Shown here one piece after another: positions 58,806 through 64,000 of a DNA stretch of 64,000 nt (within the stretch, counting starts at the first letter, position 1; each line of letters begins with the position of its first letter). The notes below the pieces were generated by a model. The model did not search any database and was not told the origin of the DNA. It saw only the letters and a list, made by a program, of their open reading frames with translations. The stretch is from Selaginella moellendorffii. Its lineage: Eukaryota > Streptophyta > Lycopodiopsida > Selaginellales > Selaginellaceae. The DNA lies in assembly GCF_000143415.4 (NCBI RefSeq), contig NW_003314319.1, positions 834,365-898,364 of the forward strand, read 5' to 3'. The translations under genes were made by a program, and so were the position numbers.

Positions 58806-59650
58806 CTAACCAAATAACATACTAAAAAAAATGAAAGAAGAAGCCATTTTAGTCGTCTTCCGATTCCGAATCATCTTCCATCCTTCATCGATACTAAACT
58901 CCTTAACAGCTTGATTTGGTTCCTCAAAAGCTTCTTGTAGATCCAAAATCCTCTTCCAATGAGGCTCCAACTCCAGCTTGTCTATATCAATCTCTAGCAT
59001 CCTCAAACCTTCACTCTCCAGCTTTTGAGCAACCCACAAGTTTGTGTGAATGTAAACCAGCTTCTCAGCATTTGTGGGAAGCAAGTGGGACCTATGCTTT
59101 GTTTGTATCAAGCTCCATGAGCTCTAATTCCTCTCGCATGGAAAAGCGCAAACAACTTGGCTTAAAATCCGGAGAGCCATGCGACGTAGATCAGGCATCT
59201 CTAAACCAAAAGAACTCCACCAGGTTACTGGAAACTTTCTAGTTTCCCGATCTTTGGCAATAGGTAACCTTATTTGCTGTCCAAGCTGTTGCCGAAACCT
59301 CTCAAACTGTGCCTGCAATCTCAGCTGCAAGTCCAGATCACCTCCACTATAAACATGCATGTACTCCAGCCAGTTCCCGCATGCCTCATTGTCCAGCTTG
59401 TCGTTCTCCGGGTTATCCCCCAGAAACAGAGGATGAAGAGCAAAAGCAGCTCCATGAATGACGTTGTGCATTTGATACCACCTTGCCTCCTTCAGACCAT
59501 GTGATTCAAGTAGGAAATCCTTGATTTGTCCCACTTCCTCATGTGCATAAATTCCGTTTCGAGCTCCCTCATCCATCTTCTCGATCAGCCGATCAACAGC
59601 TTCAAAGATGAGGCTTGAAGTCGCCCCCTCCCGATCAGCGAGCCGAAGAA
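58806..59650 (-). pseudogene. hAT transposase C-terminal domain, inverted copy
   Basis: The frame MDEGARNGIYAHEEVGQIKD continues to a WWSSFGLEMPDLRRMA and ILSQVVCAFPCERN motif, the hAT dimerisation region (W-W-FG, P-L, A-ILS, CERNWS in the family). A stop replaces the tryptophan after CERN. The frame then resumes with KLVYIHTNLWVAQKL. Confidence 0.8.
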
Positions 59651-59707
59651 CTCAAAGTAAAGGTCCGAGCAAAATGCAACAGATGCCCATCATAGTTGCC
59701 ATCATAG

Positions 59708-60484
59708 TTGCATTTGCTGCAGCAAGCCGCACAGGGTTCAGGGGGCCCAGCAGAATCTATGGTGGCAAGCACAGAGAACTGGTCCAGTGCTGGGACAAGC
59801 AGAGCAGCAAAATGCAGATCCTCTGATGGAAATTTGGTGACATTTTTTGATACTGCTTCGGCTGAGGCACTAGATGATGCTGTTGCAGAGTTCTTCTTTG
59901 CCGAGAACATCTCCTTCAACACAATCCAAAGAGACAACTTGAAGAGAATGCTGAAAGTTGCCGCAAAAGTGGGGCGTCCAATGATTGACAACCTCATGGG
60001 ATATGAGAAGTTGCGGATAACTGAGCTACAGCGAATCTACAACAACGTTCAGAAGCAGCTTGAAGATGTGCAGCTAAGTTGGAGGACATATGGTTGTACC
60101 ATTGTCACGAATGGCTGGTCTGATATCAAGAAGCGGTCTTTTATCAACTTCATGGTCAGTTCTGTGAGAGGCTCAATTTTCCTGAAGGCTGTGGACAGCA
60201 AGAATGCGAAAAAAACCAGAGCATGGTTGTTTGAGCAGCTGAAACAAGTGATTGCCGAGGTTGGCACGGAAAACGTTGTGCAGGTGGTGACGGACAATGC
60301 AAGCAACTGCGTGGTCATGGGGGAGCTTTTGCAGCAGGAGTTTCCACAGATTGTACACGTTCGCTGCATTTGCCACATTATGGACTTGCTGTTCGAAGAT
60401 ATTGGAGCTCTGTCTTGGGTGCAGCCTTTCGTCAATGGCTGTGCAAAGACAACTCCTTCATCACCTCAAAGCCACGGGTTCTAA
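59708..60484 (+). pseudogene. hAT transposase, DUF659-type middle domain
   Basis: 258 codons: FFAENISFNTIQRDNLKRML, a DGWSD-like TNGWSDIKKRSFINFM, VVTDNASNCVVMG and CICHIMDLLFEDI. TNGWSD and V-TDNA-N match the RNase H core of plant DUF659/hAT transposases. It ends by frameshift near 60484; degraded sequence continues to 60640 and then the C-terminal part starts at about 60740. Confidence 0.85.
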
Positions 60485-60739
60485 CTCTTTATAGAACTTT
60501 CTGCAAACAGGATCTGATAAAGCCTGTGACCACGAGGTTTGCTTATATTTCTCGTGATGTCTCAGCTTCTGGAGACCACGAATCTCTCTGGGCTTCGAAG
60601 AATGGTGGTGAGCCAAGAATGAGAGCGACTTGACTGGTCTAAGAAGCCGGAGGGCCTGGAGTTGCAATCTTGTGTTCTCGATGACTCGTTCTGGGAGTGG
60701 TGCGAGAATTTGTTAATTTTGCTCGGACCTTTACTTTGA

Positions 60740-61531
60740 GTTCTTCGGCTCGCTGATCGGGAGGGGGCGACTTCAAGCCTCATCTTTGAAGCTGTTGATC
60801 GGCTGATCGAGAAGATGGATGAGGGAGCTCGAAACAGAATTTATGCACATGAGGAAGTGGGACAAATCAAGGATTTCCTACTTGAATCACATGGTCTGAA
60901 GGAGGCAAGGTGGTTTCAAATGCACAACGTCATTCATGGAGCTGCTTTTGCTCTTCATCCTCTGTTTCTGGGGGATAACCCGGAGAACGACAAGCTGGAC
61001 AATGAGGCATGCGGGAACTGGCTGGAGTACATGCATGTTTTCAGTGGAGGTGATCTGGACTTGTAGCATAGATTGCAGGCACAGTTTGAGAGGTTTTGGC
61101 AACAGCTTGGAAGGCAAATAAGGTTACCTGTTGCCAAAGATTGGGAGACTAGAAAGTTTCCAGTAACCTGGTGGAGTTCTTTTGGTTTAGAGATGCCTGA
61201 TCTACGTCGCATGGCTCTCTGGATTTTAAGCCAAGTTGTTTGTGCTTCTCCATGTGAGAGGAATTAGAGCACATGGAGCTTGATACAAACAAAGCATAGG
61301 TCCCGCTTGCTTCCCACAAATGCTGAGAAGCTGGTTTACATTCACACAAACTTGTGGGTTGCTCAGAAGCTGGAGAGTGAAGGTTTGAGGATGCTGGAGA
61401 TTGATATAGACAAGCTGGAGTTGGAGCCTCATTGGAAGAGGATTTTGGATCTGCAAGAAGCTTTTGAGGAACCAAATCAGAAGACGACTAAAACTTGTTC
61501 TTTCATTTGTTTTAGTATGTTATTTGGTTAG
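60740..61531 (+). pseudogene. hAT transposase C-terminal domain, forward copy
   Basis: It encodes MDEGARNRIYAHEEVG ... WWSSFGLEMPDLRRMA, ILSQVVCASPCERN, a TAG stop at the same place as in the inverted copy, then KLVYIHTNLWVAQKL. An additional TAG at 61064 (after DLDL) is not in the inverted copy. Confidence 0.8.
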
Positions 61532-61540
61532 GTTTTATAA

Positions 61541-61681
61541 ACTTAATATCAGATTAAAGTGTCTTTAGTAAATATTAGTGTTTTCTTAATCATTTTAGGC
61601 TTTAACATGTAAATGTGAAAAAAACGTTTTAAACGGCGTTTAAACGTCGACCCGTTGGAACGTTTGCACGTCTAGCTGCAA
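61541..61681. other. AT-rich junction
   Basis: Contains AAACGTTTTAAACGGCGTTTAAACGT-like alternating repeats but no gene. Confidence 0.4.
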
Positions 61682-63510
61682 CTATGGAAGAAAGATGCTT
61701 CGGAGGACGATCTCAAGGCCCAGCTCCTCAATGCTCTTGAATGGGGTGAAATGAAAGAGAGGGCCAGAGGAACCCTTGACGACATGAAGCACTTGGCACA
61801 CGATGTTGCTGCTGGTAACCGTGTCTTGCTGGTACTGGATGATGTCTGGGACTGGAGCTGGGCAAAGGAACTGGATTTTATAGCACAGCCATCCTCTGGC
61901 CGGATCCTGGTGACAACCAGAAAGGAAGGCATTTTGCGCAGCCTGGATGCAAAGGCATTTCCTGTGCATCAGCTATCAATGGACGAAAGCAAAAAGATGT
62001 TTTGGAAGTTTGCCTTCGGTGTGCATGATCCACAACCCAGTGACCCTGATGTTGTGGGATTTGCCGAGGAAATAGCTCAAAAATGTGAGGGACTTCCTCT
62101 AGCCCTGGAAGTGATTGGCAGTGCCATGGCTGTCCACAGAAGAGAAGGGCCACTTGTGTGGGAAGAATGATATAAGAGGTTGCACTTGTCCAATGACCCA
62201 GACGTTGAGAAGCAGATGTTCAAGCGCTTGAAGTTCAGCTATGACGAGCTGGGAAACTATGAGGGTGAAAAGCTTGCAAGAGTGGTTTCTTTATGTGGCC
62301 GCATTCCCAGAAGACGAGGAGATTGAGTTCACTGACTTGAGGAAATGTTGGATGGAGGTTGGGTCAGAACTCTCACCCACAGCGATTGTCAATGAACTGG
62401 AACGGAGATGCCTGGTCAAGATAAATAAGTCTTGGGATGACGATGATCGTATAATCGTACACGATATGCTACGCAAACTGTGCATAAGAATCTTAAAAGG
62501 GAAGTACGCTTCACAGCAAGAGCACGAGAAGGGATGCCTGTTCGGATATGACTGGACAATTGGCATTCGGGATGCAACATTTGCTGAAGTCTCATTCATC
62601 TCAAAGAATGTTGGCAGCTTTCTATCCGATAATCATGTGCGTAATGTCTTACTTCTGGATAAATGTGAAGGACTTTCTAATGTGGATGACAGTTTCATCA
62701 ATCACATACAAGGTGTCAAGGTATTGAGCTTGTGGCGATGCTCTAAGATGCGTTTTATTCCAGAGAGCATATCCAAGCTGAAAAACCTTCAAGTGCTTGA
62801 CATTCAAGGAACAGAAGTGAGTGAATTACCAGATGCGCTTTTCAGCCTGACATCACTGAAATATCTAAAATGTACTACCCGGTGGATGCCGATGAAGTGT
62901 AACATTGCATTACTGCCCCAGCTCTCCGACTTGGAAGAGCTGGGGCTGAATGTTAGTTCAAAAGAGGACTCATCAGTTTTGGATTTGACTGGAATTTCAC
63001 GTAAACTAAGACATTTAAATCTAGAAATGACACAGGGTACAATGAAGGTGCCAGAAAGCATGGGGACACTGGAGCATTGAAACATTGGTTTTATGAGCAT
63101 CGACTTTGCCAGTGTCGTTGGACGATGGCAACTTATCAACCTAACAACATGTGAAATTGATGTGGAGTCCGTCAGCAGAGCTCCCTTGAAGCGAATGTTT
63201 AAGAACTCAATCAGGCTTCAACAGTTTTACATCAGTAGAAGACAGTGAAAATAGTGATGACAGCTTTGAATGGTTGCCCCACCGCCTAGAAACACTTGAC
63301 ATTGACTGCGGTGGTATCCACTTGTTCAACCTGGATGGATCATTCACACTTCTTAGAGATCTGGGTCTTACTAATTTACACATTGGACAGTCAGAATTCA
63401 AGGATGATTTGGCTGCCAGTCTTCCAAATCTAGAGTGGTTGTTCTTTAATCTAGCTCCTGATATTGAATGGGAGCACTTGCCTCTCTTTGTGACACAGCT
63501 CGCCTCGTAA
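61682..63510 (+). pseudogene. NB-ARC-LRR resistance-type gene remnant (NLR2)
   Basis: It starts after the P-loop at KKDASEDDLKAQLLNAL. It keeps kinase-2 (NRVLLVLDDVWDWSW), RNBS-B (SSGRILVTTR), GLPLA (CEGLPLALEVIGSAM), RNBS-D-like FLYVAAFPEDEEIEF and an MHD-like IVHDMLRKL. LRRs follow (KVLSLWRCSKMRFIPESI, NLQVLDIQGTEVSELPDAL). It has a TGA stop at about 62168, a one-base insertion relative to NLR1 near 62273, and a frame loss near 63080. Compared with NLR1 it shows the original arrangement. It cannot encode a full receptor. Confidence 0.9.
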
Positions 63511-63512
63511 TT

Positions 63513-63532
63513 CCTAAACCCTAAACCCTCCT
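63513..63532. repeat. Short telomere-type run
   Basis: TCCTAAACCCTAAACCCTCC follows three bases after the NLR2 stop. Too short to be a telomere scar with certainty. Confidence 0.6.
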
Positions 63533-63687
63533 AATACAGCATTGCAGAATAGAAGTACTGGTGTGGCTTTGGGCTTGATGATCATCGGGGGAATGAGTGG
63601 GAACCTACCTCGTCGGAAAAACCAAAACAGGGTCCTGGAAGAAGGAAGAGGAAAGTGCAATGTGGGGAAACAAACAAGTGAGGATGC

Positions 63688-63960
63688 ATGTGTAACTTCT
63701 CCATCAAAATGTTTGTGTTGTGTCTTCAAATGGCAAAGATTATGTATTATTGTATGGAACACGATGATGCTCAAGGAAGGATATGTCATGGGCCAGAAGA
63801 TGTTACAGCTCCTATCTCTGCCACTGTAGCTCCACGACTATCAAAGCAGAAGATCAAGTGGGTTGAAGAGCGTCTTCGGAGAGGCTTCAGTGCCGCACAG
63901 GTTTATGAGGAGCATCAACAAATTGTAGTTGCTACAGAAGCCCGGGATGCCTTTAAGTAG
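63688..63960 (+). pseudogene. Possible transposase fragment (zinc-ribbon and helical segment)
   Basis: A 90-codon frame reads YYCMEHDDAQGRICHGPED, then RLSKQKIKWVEERLRRGFS and QVYEEH. A C-x-H...CHGPE pattern followed by K-W-V-E-L-R-G-S-QV-EH recalls N-terminal parts of plant MULE-type transposases. The resemblance is weak; the frame stops at 63960 and nothing follows in the window. Confidence 0.3.
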
Positions 63961-64000
63961 GGACCATTGCATGGTCTTTCGAGATGTGAAGAATATTAAT

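Larger units (their letters stand above)
58802..61540. mobile_element. hAT-like element with inverted duplication of its 3' part
   Basis: The plus strand carries transposase parts at 59708-60484 and 60815-61531. The minus strand from about 59677 to 58802 repeats the second part in reverse. The arms are about 850 bp (58802-59677 and about 60717-61540) around a 1-kb centre. Both arms end TTATTTGGTTAGG. The left arm abuts channel coding sequence. I could not identify terminal repeats or an 8-bp duplication. Confidence 0.75.

Overview
The window is nuclear DNA of a land plant. The support is Arabidopsis-type CCCTAAA telomere-like runs, NB-ARC/LRR resistance-gene relics, a MAP65 relic, a plant-type NADH-GOGAT fragment and a Ty3 chromovirus. 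The very short introns (mostly about 38-80 bp) and a relic of a four-domain voltage-gated cation channel, a family not known from flowering plants, point to a seed-free plant; a Selaginella-like lycophyte is my best guess (inference). No clearly intact host gene is present. The window is a nest of mobile elements with broken gene fragments between them.

Layout. 1-631 is a partial LTR (family B) and 683-1107 a fold-back repeat. 1318-3257 is a solo LTR of family A with a 5-bp target duplication. 3253-5029 holds Myb/SANT-like and NADH-GOGAT fragments. 5030-13762 is a cluster of family B LTRs around a non-coding internal region, flanked on both sides by the same 188-bp sequence. 14336-14643 is the end of a PIF/Harbinger transposase. 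14644-39934 is a non-autonomous family A LTR retrotransposon that holds two later insertions: a Ty3/gypsy chromovirus (16480-24006, TSD CATAG) and a 12,458-bp DNA transposon (25273-37730, TSD GTGT). A second family A copy (46491-54729) preserves both empty sites, so each insertion is confirmed inside the window. 39950-45600 is a patchwork of a broken NLR with an internal inversion, an unrecognised gene fragment and a MAP65 pseudogene. 54911-63960 holds a gag remnant, fold-back and LTR pieces, the channel pseudogene, an inverted hAT-like duplication, a second broken NLR and a possible transposase fragment.

The outstanding object is the DNA transposon at 25273-37730. It has 24-bp perfect terminal inverted repeats, a 4-bp target duplication and two divergent genes. 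The minus-strand gene appears to encode one large protein joining a ParB/sulfiredoxin-like domain, an acidic and repeat-rich middle, and a C-terminal FCP1-type HAD phosphatase domain. The plus-strand gene encodes a DUF7869-like protein that is probably the transposase (RNase H-like D and HEDVD motifs). About 19 copies of a 22-bp palindrome (half-site ATGGCRTG, GGCC core) are spread through the element and I noticed none outside element copies. Four of them sit inside tiny introns at a nearly constant distance from the 3' splice site. A palindrome family next to a ParB-like protein recalls ParB-parS, and palindrome-bearing mini-introns recall introner elements. Both readings are inference.

All boundaries were read by eye. 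Exon joins, family names and identity estimates are unverified by any search.
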